A stretch of DNA of 64,000 bases from Caballeronia glebae (GCF_001545035.1 NZ_FCOJ02000019.1:56122-120121), one strand, 5' to 3'. Positions 25,671 through 34,443 are shown, counted from the stretch's first letter. Program-made: numbers and translations. Notes: generated by a model not told the origin, from the sequence alone.

Positions 25671-26776
25671 GGAACCGGCGACGCCGTGGGATCGTCGTCG
25701 GCGACGCCCTTCAGCGGAATGTCCACGGCAATGCGAAAGCCCGCGCCCGGCGCGCTGCGAAACTCGATCGCGCCGCCCAACTGCCGCACGCGCTCGCCCA
25801 TTCCGAGCAGGCCGAACGTGCCCGCCGCGCGCCCACGCCTGATGTCCGCGCCGCAGCCGTCGTCCTCGATCGTCAATGTGCAGCGCGACGATGCGCGCAC
25901 GATCGCGATGCGCACTTCGCTCGCCCGCGCATGGCGCACGACGTTCGTGAGCGCTTCCTGCACCAGCCGGAAGAGCGAGGTGGACGCGGTCGTGTCGATT
26001 CCGGCTTCGTCGCCTTCGATATCCAGATGGATCGTCAGATCGTAGCGTCGGCGATAGTCGCAGACGAGCCAGTCGATCGCGGCGAACAGCCCGAGGTCGT
26101 CGAGCACGGGCGGGCGCAGGCCTGCCGCGATGCGCCGCAGCGAGCCGATGATCGTGTCGATCTGCGTGAGCGCCTGCTGCGCGAAACGCGCGTTCTGTGG
26201 AGTGGTGTCGAGCAAGGACACTTGCATTTTCAGCGCCGCGAGCTGCTGGCCGAGATCGTCGTGCAACTCGCGCGCAATCGAAGCGCGTTCGTTTTCCAGC
26301 GCCGTCTGCACGTGCGCCGAGAGTTCGCGGGCATGTTGCAGTTCCGCGAGCCGCAAGCGGTCGGTCATGTCGCGCGTGACCTTGGCGAAGCCGATCGGAT
26401 TGCCCTGCTCATCGTGCAGCGCGGTGATGACGACGTTCGCCCAGAAGCGGCTGCCATCTTTCCGGATGCGCCAGCCTTCGTCCTCGACGCGCCCCGCGCG
26501 CGCCGCCGTCGCGAGGGTGTGCTGAGGCTTGCCCGCCGCGATATCGTCAGGCGGATAGAAGACGGAAAAATGACGCCCGACGATCTCGCCCGCGTCATAG
26601 CCCTTGATTCGTCGCGCGCCGTTGTTCCATGTCGCGACGTGGCCGTTTGCGTCGAGCAGAAAGATCGCGTAGTCCTCGACCGCTTCCACCAGCAGACGGA
26701 AAGCGGCGTCCGTCAGCAGCGAGGGCGGCGGCGCGGCGCGCGTGTTGTCGGGTTCGGTCGCGGACGAATTCGTCAT
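25667..26776 (-). CDS. PAS-domain soluble histidine kinase (HisKA_3 type)
   Basis: This 369-residue kinase has an N-terminal PAS domain (residues about 25-140: FRLLVEAVEDYAIFLLDANGHV, the GYDAGEIVGRHFSVFYPPDD segment, then a PAC region ending GFAKVTRDMTD), a phospho-site ARELHDDLGQQL and an HATPase_c domain (LVQEALTNVVRHARA, DDGCGADI, GTFGLLGMGERV). No membrane segment is seen. No response regulator is fused or adjacent on its 5' side; the NarL-type protein at 23514 is the natural partner, shared with the kinase at 24158. Start could be 26803 or 26776; neither has a strong ribosome site. Confidence 0.88.
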   Translation of the reverse strand: MTNSSATEPDNTRAAPPPSLLTDAAFRLLVEAVEDYAIFLLDANGHVATWNNGARRIKGYDAGEIVGRHFSVFYPPDDIAAGKPQHTLATAARAGRVEDEGWRIRKDGSRFWANVVITALHDEQGNPIGFAKVTRDMTDRLRLAELQHARELSAHVQTALENERASIARELHDDLGQQLAALKMQVSLLDTTPQNARFAQQALTQIDTIIGSLRRIAAGLRPPVLDDLGLFAAIDWLVCDYRRRYDLTIHLDIEGDEAGIDTTASTSLFRLVQEALTNVVRHARASEVRIAIVRASSRCTLTIEDDGCGADIRRGRAAGTFGLLGMGERVRQLGGAIEFRSAPGAGFRIAVDIPLKGVADDDPTASPVP

Positions 26777-26822
26777 CGTTGCAATGGGCAGGCGCGCATG
26801 CAACGTTCGACGCGTTGCAGCG

Positions 26823-27053
26823 CTATTGTCTGGTCAACTGGAAAGGCGGCAAGGGCAATTCGTCACCGTCGATGAAGGCGGTCGCGCAGCGAACCGCGAA
26901 ACCGAGCGCGCCGTCCTTGCTTGCGAACGCGCCGAGATTGCCGAGCGAGGTGGCGTGACCGTCCTCTTCGAGAATCGACGCGGTTGCGACGAACGCGTTG
27001 CCCACACGGGTGACGGAGGGCTTAAAAGCCGCTCCCCGATGATAGATGATCAT
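26823..27053 (-). CDS. Small conserved-pattern protein, copy A (76 aa)
   Basis: This 76-residue protein (MIIYHRGAAFKPSVTRVGNAF) is of unknown function. It is paralogous to the protein at 27110-27361: both start with an I-Y motif and beta strands, and share LG-FAS--GA--(F/Y)A at the same place (LGAFASKDGALGFAV against LGEFASATGAVRYAF). It ends in a Pro-rich tail. It lies just upstream of the PAS kinase on the same strand. No strong ribosome site is seen at ATG 27053. Confidence 0.6.
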   Translation of the reverse strand: MIIYHRGAAFKPSVTRVGNAFVATASILEEDGHATSLGNLGAFASKDGALGFAVRCATAFIDGDELPLPPFQLTRQ

Positions 27054-27109
27054 AGGTTTGACTGGTCGGGATGATCGAAAGGCGCGCGCCGCATGGATCG
27101 CGCGGCGTG

Positions 27110-27361
27110 CTAGCGAATGCGCGCGCTGGCGGACCGGCGCGGGTTCTGCGCTGACTGTCGATAATCGATCTCGGCCATGCCGTAAGCAAACGCGTAGCGC
27201 ACGGCGCCCGTCGCGCTTGCAAATTCGCCGAGCATGCCGCTCGAACGGCGCGTGCCGTCCGGATCTCGCACGATGAGCATGGCCGCATATTTGTCCTGTT
27301 CGGGGACGGCCTTCGCGCTCAGTACGTGCCCTTTGTAGATCACGTCGTCGGGTAGGTTCAT
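27110..27361 (-). CDS. Small conserved-pattern protein, copy B (83 aa)
   Basis: This 83-residue protein starts MNLPDDVIYKGHVLSAKAVP at ATG 27361, preceded by GAGAG; an earlier in-frame ATG at 27379 is possible. It shares its central block with the neighbouring 26823-27053 protein, indicating tandem duplication. The strands AAMLIVRDPDG and the LGEFASATGAVRYAFAYG block suggest a small beta/alpha domain; the tail is Arg/Ser-rich. Function is unknown. It marks the left end (in its own direction) of the low-oxygen island. Confidence 0.62.
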   Translation of the reverse strand: MNLPDDVIYKGHVLSAKAVPEQDKYAAMLIVRDPDGTRRSSGMLGEFASATGAVRYAFAYGMAEIDYRQSAQNPRRSASARIR

Positions 27362-27519
27362 TGCTCTCTCAGGTTCCATGTTTTATGGCGAGGCAATTCT
27401 GACGTTTGCCTTCATTCCGTAAGCTGTAAGCCTAACCGTTCATTTTTTGTCGTCTAATTCGATTTAATTTTTTTTACGTTTCTTGAGCGAGCGCTTAAGT
27501 CAGACGAAGCGGGCGCGTA

Positions 27520-27690
27520 TCAAGTCGCGCTTTTGCGCATCGCATCGAGGAACTTTGAAACCGACTTGGACGCGACGACGAACATCGCGCCGGAGAGTCC
27601 CGTGTCGGATCGCATCAACAGTTCCGTTACGAAGAGCGTCGCGAGCGCGACGAGCGGGTGGCACATCATCTGAGTGGTCAAGCGTTTCAT
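27520..27690 (-). CDS. Possible small hydrophobic protein (56 aa)
   Basis: A 56-residue product starts MKRLTTQMMCHPLVALATLF at ATG 27690, with a GGTGAG site seven bases upstream. It has one or two hydrophobic stretches (LVALATLFVTELLM and LSGAMFVVA) and a basic C-terminus. I recognise no family. Support is only the ribosome site and composition, so this is tentative. Confidence 0.4.
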   Translation of the reverse strand: MKRLTTQMMCHPLVALATLFVTELLMRSDTGLSGAMFVVASKSVSKFLDAMRKSAT

Positions 27691-28002
27691 CTGCGTCTCA
27701 CCTAGAAAACCACGGATTCCGGGCAAGACCTCAAGAGCAATGCCGATACGAATCGGGTCCCGTCCTGAGTCGTACTGTGCCCGTCACCCGGGCTGGCAGT
27801 CCTGCTCAGGCGTCGGCGCTTCCTGCCCGATCGTCCGTGTTTTTTTCGGCGGTTCCTGTATTCATCAGACGCGTACATAAAGTCGACCGACCGTTCCGCC
27901 AAATCCTAGCGTTCAACCGACCATTGCTCCCCTTGTTAAGCCGCCGCAGACAATAATCGCCACTGCACCGGGGCCGGCCCCTCCTGAATCGGAGAACCAC
28001 AG
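27691..28002. other. Intergenic region before the PQQ-repeat lipoprotein
   Basis: No gene is supported in this 312-base stretch. Codon-like structure is absent and base composition is less GC-rich than the surrounding genes. The only element I can point to is CGGAGAACC, the ribosome site of the lipoprotein gene; a promoter must lie here but no clear -35/-10 pair stands out. A run of seven T at 27840-27846 is not preceded by a convincing stem. Confidence 0.5.
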
Positions 28003-29808
28003 ATGAAAGGGCATTTATCGGTTGGCGTGATCGCAATTGCTATTGCAGCAATCATCGGTGGATGCAGCGGAGGAAGCTCCAGCTCCGATCCGTCCGCGAC
28101 ATCCGGCGGCGCATCGTCGGCATCCGGTCCCGCGGCGGCGTCGAGCCCATCGGCGGCGTCGGGCGCTTCGGCGGCATCGGGCGCTTCGCCGGCATCGTCC
28201 CCAGGCGGCGCGAGCGCGCCCGCGACTGCAAACCCCGCGTCCGGCGCAAGCTCTCCGACGACGAGCACGCCGTCCGCATCGAGTCCGATGGACGTCACCA
28301 CGTATCACAACGACATCCGCCGCACCGCGCAGCAATTGGCCGAGACCCGGCTCACGCTCGCCAACGTGAACGCATCGACATTCGGCAAGCTCGGCTTCTA
28401 TTCCGTCGATGGCGCCGTGGATGCCCAGCCGCTCTTTCTCGCGAACGTGCCGGTCGCGGGCGGCACGCATAACGTGCTGTACGTCGCGACCGAGAAAGCC
28501 AGCGTCTATGCCTTCGATGCCGACACCGGCGCCGTGCTCTGGCACGTCTCGACGCTCGGCGCGGGCGAGGTTCCGAGCGACGATCACGGTTGCGACCAGA
28601 CCACGCCGACCATCGGCATCACGGCGACGCCGGTCATTGATCGCGCGCGCGGGCCGAATGGCGCGATGTATGTCGTCGGCATGTCGAAGGACAGCGGCGG
28701 CGCGTATCACCAGCGCCTTCACGCGATCGACATCGCGACGGGCGGCGAGCTATTCGGCGGCCCGGCGGAAATCACAGGTTCCTATCCCGGCACCGGATCG
28801 GGCAGCGTGAACGGCGTCGTGCCGTTCACGCCGGGCCAGTACATCGAGCGCGCGTCGCTGCTGCTGCTGAACGGCGTCGTTTATACGGCGTGGAGTTCGC
28901 ATTGCGACGCCTTGCCGTACACCGGCTGGCTCATCGGCTACAGCGCGGACACGCTCAAGCAGACGGGCATCGTCAACGTCACGCCGAACGGCGAGATGGG
29001 CGGCATCTGGATGGGCGGCGCGGGTCTCGCATCGGACGGCACGTCGATCTATTTCCTCGACGGCAACGGCACCTTCGACGCGACCATCAACGCGCAGGAA
29101 ATGCCCATCAGGAACGACTTCGGCAACGGCTTCCTCAAGGTCACGCCGGGCCCGACGCTGGCGCTCCAGGTGAACGATTACTTCGAGCCGTCGAACACCG
29201 TGGTGGAGTCGAGCCAGGATCTGGACCTCGGCTCGGGCGGCGTGCTGGTCCTGCCCGATGTCACCGACATCAACGGTAACGTGCAGCATCTCGCGATAGG
29301 CGGCGGCAAGACGCGCGTGCTCTACGTCGTGAACCGCGACTCGATGGGCAAGTTCGATTCGAACGCCGACCACATCTATCAGCCGCTCTATTCGACGATC
29401 ACAGGCCCCGTGTTCACCGCGCCCGCGTTCTACAACAACACGATCTATATCGGGCCGGCGGGCGATCATCTGAAGGCGCTGCCGGTCGTGAACGCGATGG
29501 TGGCGACGAGCGCGTCGAGCCAGACGACGAGTCCGGCGGGCAACTGGAATTTTCCGGGCCTCGCGCCGGTCATCTCGGCGAACGGCAACACGAACGGCAT
29601 CGTGTGGGGCGTGGAGAACACCACGCCCGTGGCCGTGCTGCATGCCTACAACGCGGGCAATCTCGCGAACGAGCTTTACAACAGCAATCAGGCTGGCACG
29701 CGCGATCAGTTCGGCAATAACAAGTTCATCTCGCCGACGATCGCGAACGGCAAGGTCTACGTGGGCACGAAGACGGGCGTGATGGTGTTCGGTCTGCTCG
29801 GCGGCTGA
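28003..29808 (+). CDS. Secreted lipoprotein with PQQ-like beta-propeller repeats
   Basis: This 601-residue protein has a lipoprotein signal peptide (hydrophobic VGVIAIAIAAIIGG then C21 as lipid anchor), a low-complexity Ala/Ser/Gly linker to about residue 95, and a large domain with a PQQ-like repeat (VLYVATEKASVYAFDADTG), DHGCDQTTPTIGITATPV and a final GKVYVGTKTGVMVFG repeat. These fit eight-bladed propellers. No catalytic PQQ-dehydrogenase residues or heme-binding CXXCH are evident, so it may be a binding or scaffold protein rather than an enzyme. It stands alone on the plus strand, with DUF1993 downstream. Confidence 0.78.
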   Translation: MKGHLSVGVIAIAIAAIIGGCSGGSSSSDPSATSGGASSASGPAAASSPSAASGASAASGASPASSPGGASAPATANPASGASSPTTSTPSASSPMDVTTYHNDIRRTAQQLAETRLTLANVNASTFGKLGFYSVDGAVDAQPLFLANVPVAGGTHNVLYVATEKASVYAFDADTGAVLWHVSTLGAGEVPSDDHGCDQTTPTIGITATPVIDRARGPNGAMYVVGMSKDSGGAYHQRLHAIDIATGGELFGGPAEITGSYPGTGSGSVNGVVPFTPGQYIERASLLLLNGVVYTAWSSHCDALPYTGWLIGYSADTLKQTGIVNVTPNGEMGGIWMGGAGLASDGTSIYFLDGNGTFDATINAQEMPIRNDFGNGFLKVTPGPTLALQVNDYFEPSNTVVESSQDLDLGSGGVLVLPDVTDINGNVQHLAIGGGKTRVLYVVNRDSMGKFDSNADHIYQPLYSTITGPVFTAPAFYNNTIYIGPAGDHLKALPVVNAMVATSASSQTTSPAGNWNFPGLAPVISANGNTNGIVWGVENTTPVAVLHAYNAGNLANELYNSNQAGTRDQFGNNKFISPTIANGKVYVGTKTGVMVFGLLGG

Positions 29809-29870
29809 TGCGCGAGGGGTCGAGCTTGCGCGATATATGATCGCGTTACCTCGACCCGTGGAGCGTTCTC

Positions 29871-30443
29871 ATGCAACTCACCCCTCTTCTCGTTCCGACT
29901 TTCGTGCAGACGTTGAAGAGTCTGTCGGCGTGGCTCGACAAAGCCGCCGCGTATCAAAACGGGAAGGGCGCGAACGCCGACGCGCTCATGACCTTGCGCC
30001 TCGCGCCCGATATGTTTGCGCTTGCCGCGCAAGTGCGCTTCGTGTGCTTTCAGGCGCAAGAGCCGGTGTATCGGCTGCGCGCGGAAGAGTTGCCACAGAC
30101 GTTGCGGCGCGTGCGCGAGGAAGGGGCGCATTCGAATGAAGCGCCGGGCTCTTTCGCCGATGCGCAGGCGTGCATCGGCGCGGCGATCGCGCTGCTTTCA
30201 GGCCTCGCGCCCGATGCGCTCGACGCCGGAAGCGGTGCGCCGATCGCGCTCGATCTGCCCAACGGCATCGTGTTCGACATGACCGGCGAGCAATACGCGC
30301 GCGACTGGTGTTTGCCGCAGTTCTATTTCCACGCCGTGACCGCCTACGCGATTCTGCGCAATCACGGCGTGCCGCTCGGCAAGCCGGATTACGTGTCGCA
30401 TATGTTCGCGTATATCCGGCCCGGCACGCTGCCGCAGGGCTGA
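29871..30443 (+). CDS. DUF1993-family protein
   Basis: The 190-residue product begins MQLTPLLVPTFVQTLKSLSAWLDKA and contains APDMFALAAQVRFVCFQAQ and the C-terminal FYFHAVTAYAILRNHGVPLGKPDYV block that define the DUF1993 family. These are all-helical DinB-like-fold proteins of unknown function. No signal peptide. It is 62 bases after the lipoprotein gene, and convergent with the MFS transporter gene downstream (gap of 15 bases). Confidence 0.85.
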   Translation: MQLTPLLVPTFVQTLKSLSAWLDKAAAYQNGKGANADALMTLRLAPDMFALAAQVRFVCFQAQEPVYRLRAEELPQTLRRVREEGAHSNEAPGSFADAQACIGAAIALLSGLAPDALDAGSGAPIALDLPNGIVFDMTGEQYARDWCLPQFYFHAVTAYAILRNHGVPLGKPDYVSHMFAYIRPGTLPQG

Positions 30444-30458
30444 AGCGTCAGGGCAACG

Positions 30459-31793
30459 TTACGCGTTCGACATCACGCCGCGCTTGTCGTCGGCACGTTC
30501 TTCGTTGCCGTGACGCAGGCGCGTGCTGCACACCGCCGCGATCAGCAGCGCGACCGCGAGACACACGAGCCCGTTCATCGCGCGGCCGGTCGTCTGCTCG
30601 ATGATGCCCATCACCGTCGGTCCGACGAAGCCGCCCAGAAGACCGCACGAATTGACGAGGCCGAGGCCGCCCGCGAGCGCGCTGCCCGAAAGCCGCGACT
30701 GCGGGAACGTGAAGATGATCGACTGCACGACGAAGAACATCAGCGCCGAGAGGCACACACCGAGCAGGCCGATCACGGGCGACGACCATGCCGCGATCAG
30801 CATGCCCGTCGCCATGATGACGAGGCCGGCGATCAGAATGCGGCGGCTCTTCGAGGAATCGCTCGCGAAACGCGGCAGCGTGGCCGCGCCGATCGCGGCG
30901 GCGACCCAGGGCGTCGCGCTGAGCAGACCGATCATGAGCGGCGAGAAATGTCCCGACTTGCCGATGATGCCCGGCAGGAAAAAGATCACCGTGTAGATCG
31001 TCAGTTGATGGCAGAAGTACACGAGGATCGCGAGCCACACCTGACGATCGCCGATGACGCTGCGCAACACGCCCGCGCCCGTGCCATGCCCGCTGCCTTG
31101 CGCGTCCTGTTCGGCGGCGAGGCGGCGCTCCAGCGCGAGCGCTTCATCGCGTGAAAGCCACGGCGCGCTCGTCGGACGATCGGGCAGCATCTTCCAGACG
31201 ACGAACGCGAGCAGGATCGCGGGCACGCCTTCGATCACGAAGAGCCATTGCCAGCCGTGAAATCCAAGCGCGCCGTCGAGTTCGAGCAGCGCGCCGCCGA
31301 GCGGCCCGCCGACGATGTTCGCCACGCACACGCCGAGCAGGAAGTATCCGGTGGCGCGGGCGCGTTCCTCACGGCCGAACCAGTACGTGAGATAGAGCAG
31401 CACGCCGGGAAAGAGTCCCGCTTCCGCCGCGCCGAGCAAAAGACGCATCACGTAGAACGACGTCTCGCCGGAGACGAAAGCCATCGCGACCGACAGCGCG
31501 CCCCACGTCACCATGATCCGCGTGATCCAGAAGCGCGCGCCGACCCGGTGCATGATCAGGTTGCTAGGAATCTCGAAGGCCGCGTAGGTCAGGAAGAACA
31601 GACCCGCGCCGAGTCCATACGCGGCGGCGGAAATGCCGAGATCGATGCTCATGGAATGCTTCGCGAGCGCGATATTCGTGCGATCGAGAAAGCTGATCAC
31701 ATAGACGATCACCAGCAAGGGCATCAGCTTGCGCAGCAGCAGGCTGTTGAGCGACGTGCGCTGCGCGACGCTCGTCGTGTCGGGCTTGTTCAA
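30459..31793 (-). CDS. MFS transporter, anion:cation symporter (ACS) family
   Basis: This 444-residue protein has twelve hydrophobic segments. The N-terminal half carries DRTNIALAKHSMSIDLGIS and the GLGAGLFFLTYAAFEIPSNLIMHRVGAR signature of ACS-family carriers, which import organic anions such as tartrate, glucarate, galactonate or phthalate. It is the last gene of the minus-strand operon GntR-SDR-BKACE-MFS, with 60 bases after the cleavage-enzyme gene, so it likely imports the substrate that these two enzymes process. Confidence 0.88.
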   Translation of the reverse strand: MNKPDTTSVAQRTSLNSLLLRKLMPLLVIVYVISFLDRTNIALAKHSMSIDLGISAAAYGLGAGLFFLTYAAFEIPSNLIMHRVGARFWITRIMVTWGALSVAMAFVSGETSFYVMRLLLGAAEAGLFPGVLLYLTYWFGREERARATGYFLLGVCVANIVGGPLGGALLELDGALGFHGWQWLFVIEGVPAILLAFVVWKMLPDRPTSAPWLSRDEALALERRLAAEQDAQGSGHGTGAGVLRSVIGDRQVWLAILVYFCHQLTIYTVIFFLPGIIGKSGHFSPLMIGLLSATPWVAAAIGAATLPRFASDSSKSRRILIAGLVIMATGMLIAAWSSPVIGLLGVCLSALMFFVVQSIIFTFPQSRLSGSALAGGLGLVNSCGLLGGFVGPTVMGIIEQTTGRAMNGLVCLAVALLIAAVCSTRLRHGNEERADDKRGVMSNA

Positions 31794-31853
31794 GATATGT
31801 CTCCGTAGTCGTTGTATTTCTGGTGGCGCGATGGCGCGATAACGCGATGGCGA

Positions 31854-32786
31854 TCAGAAGTTCACGTTGTCGCCGCCTTTAAGCGCCAGCATCTGGCGCG
31901 CTTCGGCGGGCGTCGCGACTTCGAGCGACAGACCTTCGATCACTTGACGGATCTTCTTCACCTGCGCCGCGCTCGATTCGGCGAGCTGGCCCGGTGCGAT
32001 CCACAGCGAATCTTCGAGACCCACGCGCACGTTCGAACCTTGCGCAACGCCGATCGAGCCGAGCGGAATCTGATTGCGGCCCGCGCCGAGAATCGACCAC
32101 ACATAGTCGTTGCCGAAGAGACGATCCGCGGTGCGCTTCATGTGCGCGAGATCTTCGGGATGCGCGCCGATGCCGCCCAGCAAACCGAACACGCTCTGCA
32201 CGAAAAACGGTCCCTTGACGAGCCCGCGATCGACGAAATGCGCGAGGTTATACAGATGCGAAATGTCGTAGCACTCGAACTCGAAGCGCGTGCCGTTGGC
32301 CGAGCACGAGCTCAGGATGTATTCGATATCCGCGAACGTATTCTTGAACACGAGATCGCGGCTCTTTTCCAGATGCTGGCGTTCCCAGTCGTGCTTCAGA
32401 TCCTTGAAGCGGTCGAGCATCGGATAAAGGCCGAAGTTCATCGAGCCCATGTTCAGCGACGCCACTTCCGGCTGAAAGTGATGCGCGGGCTTCAGGCGTT
32501 CCGCTACCGTCATATGCGGGCTGCCGCCCGTCGTCAGATTGATGACCGCGTCCGTTTCCGACTTGAGGCGCGGCAAAAAGCGCTGAAAGACAGCGGGGTC
32601 TTGCGTCGGGCGTCCGTCTTCGGCATCGCGCGCATGCAGATGCAGAATCGCGGCGCCTTCCTTTGCGGCCGCGAGCGCGGCTTCGGCGATCTGATCGGGC
32701 GTGACCGGCAGATACGACGACATCGACGGCGTATGGATGGCGCCCGTCGGCGCGCACGTGATGATGACCTTGCGTTTCGTTGCCAT
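31854..32786 (-). CDS. Beta-keto acid cleavage enzyme (BKACE, DUF849)
   Basis: This 310-residue TIM-barrel enzyme belongs to the BKACE/Kce family, which reacts a beta-keto acid with acetyl-CoA to give acetoacetate and a new acyl-CoA. Zinc ligands are visible in LHLHARD (H49, H51), and family blocks ASLNMGSMNFG, FECYDISHL, QSVFGLLGGIGAHPEDL and VWSILGAGRNQ are present. ATG 32786 fits the family start (MATKRKVIITCAPTGA). It lies 14 bases after the SDR gene and before the MFS gene. The specific keto acid is not readable; the family covers many substrates. Confidence 0.9.
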   Translation of the reverse strand: MATKRKVIITCAPTGAIHTPSMSSYLPVTPDQIAEAALAAAKEGAAILHLHARDAEDGRPTQDPAVFQRFLPRLKSETDAVINLTTGGSPHMTVAERLKPAHHFQPEVASLNMGSMNFGLYPMLDRFKDLKHDWERQHLEKSRDLVFKNTFADIEYILSSCSANGTRFEFECYDISHLYNLAHFVDRGLVKGPFFVQSVFGLLGGIGAHPEDLAHMKRTADRLFGNDYVWSILGAGRNQIPLGSIGVAQGSNVRVGLEDSLWIAPGQLAESSAAQVKKIRQVIEGLSLEVATPAEARQMLALKGGDNVNF

Positions 32787-32800
32787 GTTTTCTTCTTTCC

Positions 32801-33592
32801 TCAAAGTGTTTCGACGTTGCCGCAGACGGAGAGCGCCTGACCCGAAATCGCGCTGCCGGCGGGCGAACTGAGATACAGCACGCTCGCGGCGACTTCCTCT
32901 TGCGTGACCATGCGGCGCAGCGAAATCTTCGCGAGATACTGCTTTTCCATTTCTTCGTAGCCGATGCCGAGTTGCTTCGCGCGCGCGGCGATCACGCCTT
33001 CCATGCGCGGTCCCTTGACGATGCCCGGCTGCACCGCGTTCACGCGGATGTTGTCGGGGCCGAGCTCGATCGCGAGACTCTTCGCGAGACCGACGACGGC
33101 CCACTTCGTCGCGGAATAGGGCGTGCGAAAGCCGTATCCGAGACGTCCCGCCACCGACGACATGAACACGATCACGCCGCCGTCCTGCGCCTCGCGCAAC
33201 ATCGGCACGGCTTCGCGCGAGAAGTAGTACTGGCTGTTCAGATTCACGTCGATGGTCTTTTCCCAGGCGTCGGAATCGATCGTGTCGATGCCGCCCGTCG
33301 GTCCCGCGATGCCCGCGTTGTTGATCAGCACGTCGAGTCCGCCGAGTTCGCGCTTCACGTCGACGAATACGCGCTTCACGTCGTCCTGATTCGCGACGTC
33401 GGCACGCGTGCCGGTGATCGACGGCGAAACGGTCGATACCGCATCGATGGCTTTCGGATCGACATCGCAGACATGCACGCGCGCGCCCGTCGATACGAAC
33501 GCTTTCGCGATCACGAGCCCGATGCCCGATGCACCGCCCGTGATGAGCACGCGCAAACCGGCGCGCGGCGTGAGCAGTTTCATGAAATCCAT
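32801..33592 (-). CDS. Short-chain dehydrogenase/reductase (probable 3-hydroxy acid dehydrogenase)
   Basis: This 263-residue SDR has TGGASGIGL for NAD(P), NNAG in the middle strand, and the catalytic SSVAG...YSATK triad (Ser, Tyr, Lys). The C-terminus ends GQALSVCGNVETL. Its neighbour is a beta-keto acid cleavage enzyme, which needs a 3-oxo acid; an SDR that oxidises a 3-hydroxy acid would supply it. The functional pairing is inference. It is 14 bases upstream of the BKACE start, and the GntR-type regulator precedes it by 112 bases. Confidence 0.88.
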   Translation of the reverse strand: MDFMKLLTPRAGLRVLITGGASGIGLVIAKAFVSTGARVHVCDVDPKAIDAVSTVSPSITGTRADVANQDDVKRVFVDVKRELGGLDVLINNAGIAGPTGGIDTIDSDAWEKTIDVNLNSQYYFSREAVPMLREAQDGGVIVFMSSVAGRLGYGFRTPYSATKWAVVGLAKSLAIELGPDNIRVNAVQPGIVKGPRMEGVIAARAKQLGIGYEEMEKQYLAKISLRRMVTQEEVAASVLYLSSPAGSAISGQALSVCGNVETL

Positions 33593-33704
33593 CGTTCGAC
33601 TCCTTTCTGGTTATGTGTTGCGAGGACGTGCGCGGTCCTCGCTCAAGCGATTAGTCATACTGATCGTTGTGTCAGAAGGCACACGCTGCGTGCCTTCTCC
33701 TGTT

Positions 33705-34424
33705 TTAACTTTGCGCGTGACGCCGCGCGTGCGTTTCCTGCGCGCGCAGATGCGCTTCGAGATCGCGCGCCGCGTCGCGAATGTCCGTCGCGATGCCTTC
33801 GCGCGCGGCTGCGCCGTCGTGCTTCCACAGCGCATCGATAATTTGCCGGTGCGCCTGCATCGACACGCGCATGTGCGCCACGTCGGGCGCGACCATGTTC
33901 AGGAACGGACCGATGCGCATCCACATGTTCTGGATCGTCGCGAGCGTCATCTCGCTTGCACCGTGCCGGTAGATGCTCGTGTGGAACGCGAAGTTGCAGC
34001 GCAGATAGGCGCGCGCATCGTCGGCTTCGACGTGGGCATCCATTTCATCGAAGATGCGCTGCACGGCGGCGACGTCGTCGTTCGTCATGCGCGCGGCCGC
34101 GCGTTCGGCGACGCAGCCTTCCAGCGCAATGCGCACGTCGCGCAACTCTTCGAGCAGATCGAGCGTCATCGGCGGGACCATGAGGCCGCGCGACGGGCCA
34201 TCGACGAGCGCGCCTTCCGCGCGCAGACGCGTGAGCGCCGCGCGCACGGGCATGGTCGACAGGCCGACCGCTTCAGCGACGCCGCGCAAACTCAACGGCT
34301 GACCGGCGGCGAAACTGCCGCTCATGATCGCCTCGCGGAGTTGCTGATAAACCTTGGTCGCCATCGTTTCGGTGGCGATGACTTCGAGTTGCGGAATAGG
34401 TTGCGCTGCGGATCGGGGTGCCAC
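33705..34424 (-). CDS. GntR-family regulator (FadR/FCD subfamily)
   Basis: This 239-residue protein has an N-terminal winged HTH (VYQQLREAIMSGSFAAGQPLSLRGVAEAVGLSTMPVRAALTRL) and a C-terminal FCD domain with metal-ligand-type residues (RCNFAFHTSIYRHG, and a later HRQIIDALWKHD). I choose the GTG at 34424 because AAGGA lies seven bases upstream; the longer ATG at 34475 would place the start upstream of, and across, the palindrome at 34450-34461. It probably represses the downstream SDR-BKACE-MFS genes and itself, lifting when the substrate binds. Confidence 0.88.
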   Translation of the reverse strand: MAPRSAAQPIPQLEVIATETMATKVYQQLREAIMSGSFAAGQPLSLRGVAEAVGLSTMPVRAALTRLRAEGALVDGPSRGLMVPPMTLDLLEELRDVRIALEGCVAERAAARMTNDDVAAVQRIFDEMDAHVEADDARAYLRCNFAFHTSIYRHGASEMTLATIQNMWMRIGPFLNMVAPDVAHMRVSMQAHRQIIDALWKHDGAAAREGIATDIRDAARDLEAHLRAQETHARRHAQS

Positions 34425-34443
34425 GGGTATGTCCTTGCTGATC

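Noticed and set aside
27840..27846. T-run as a terminator for the gene at 27520-27690 or another
   Set aside because: No convincing stem precedes it on the plus strand and it is upstream, not downstream, of the nearby minus-strand frame.
28100..28280. Tandem DNA repeat in the lipoprotein linker
   Set aside because: The repeats are imperfect Ala/Ser/Gly codon runs expected of a low-complexity linker; no regular unit size is visible.
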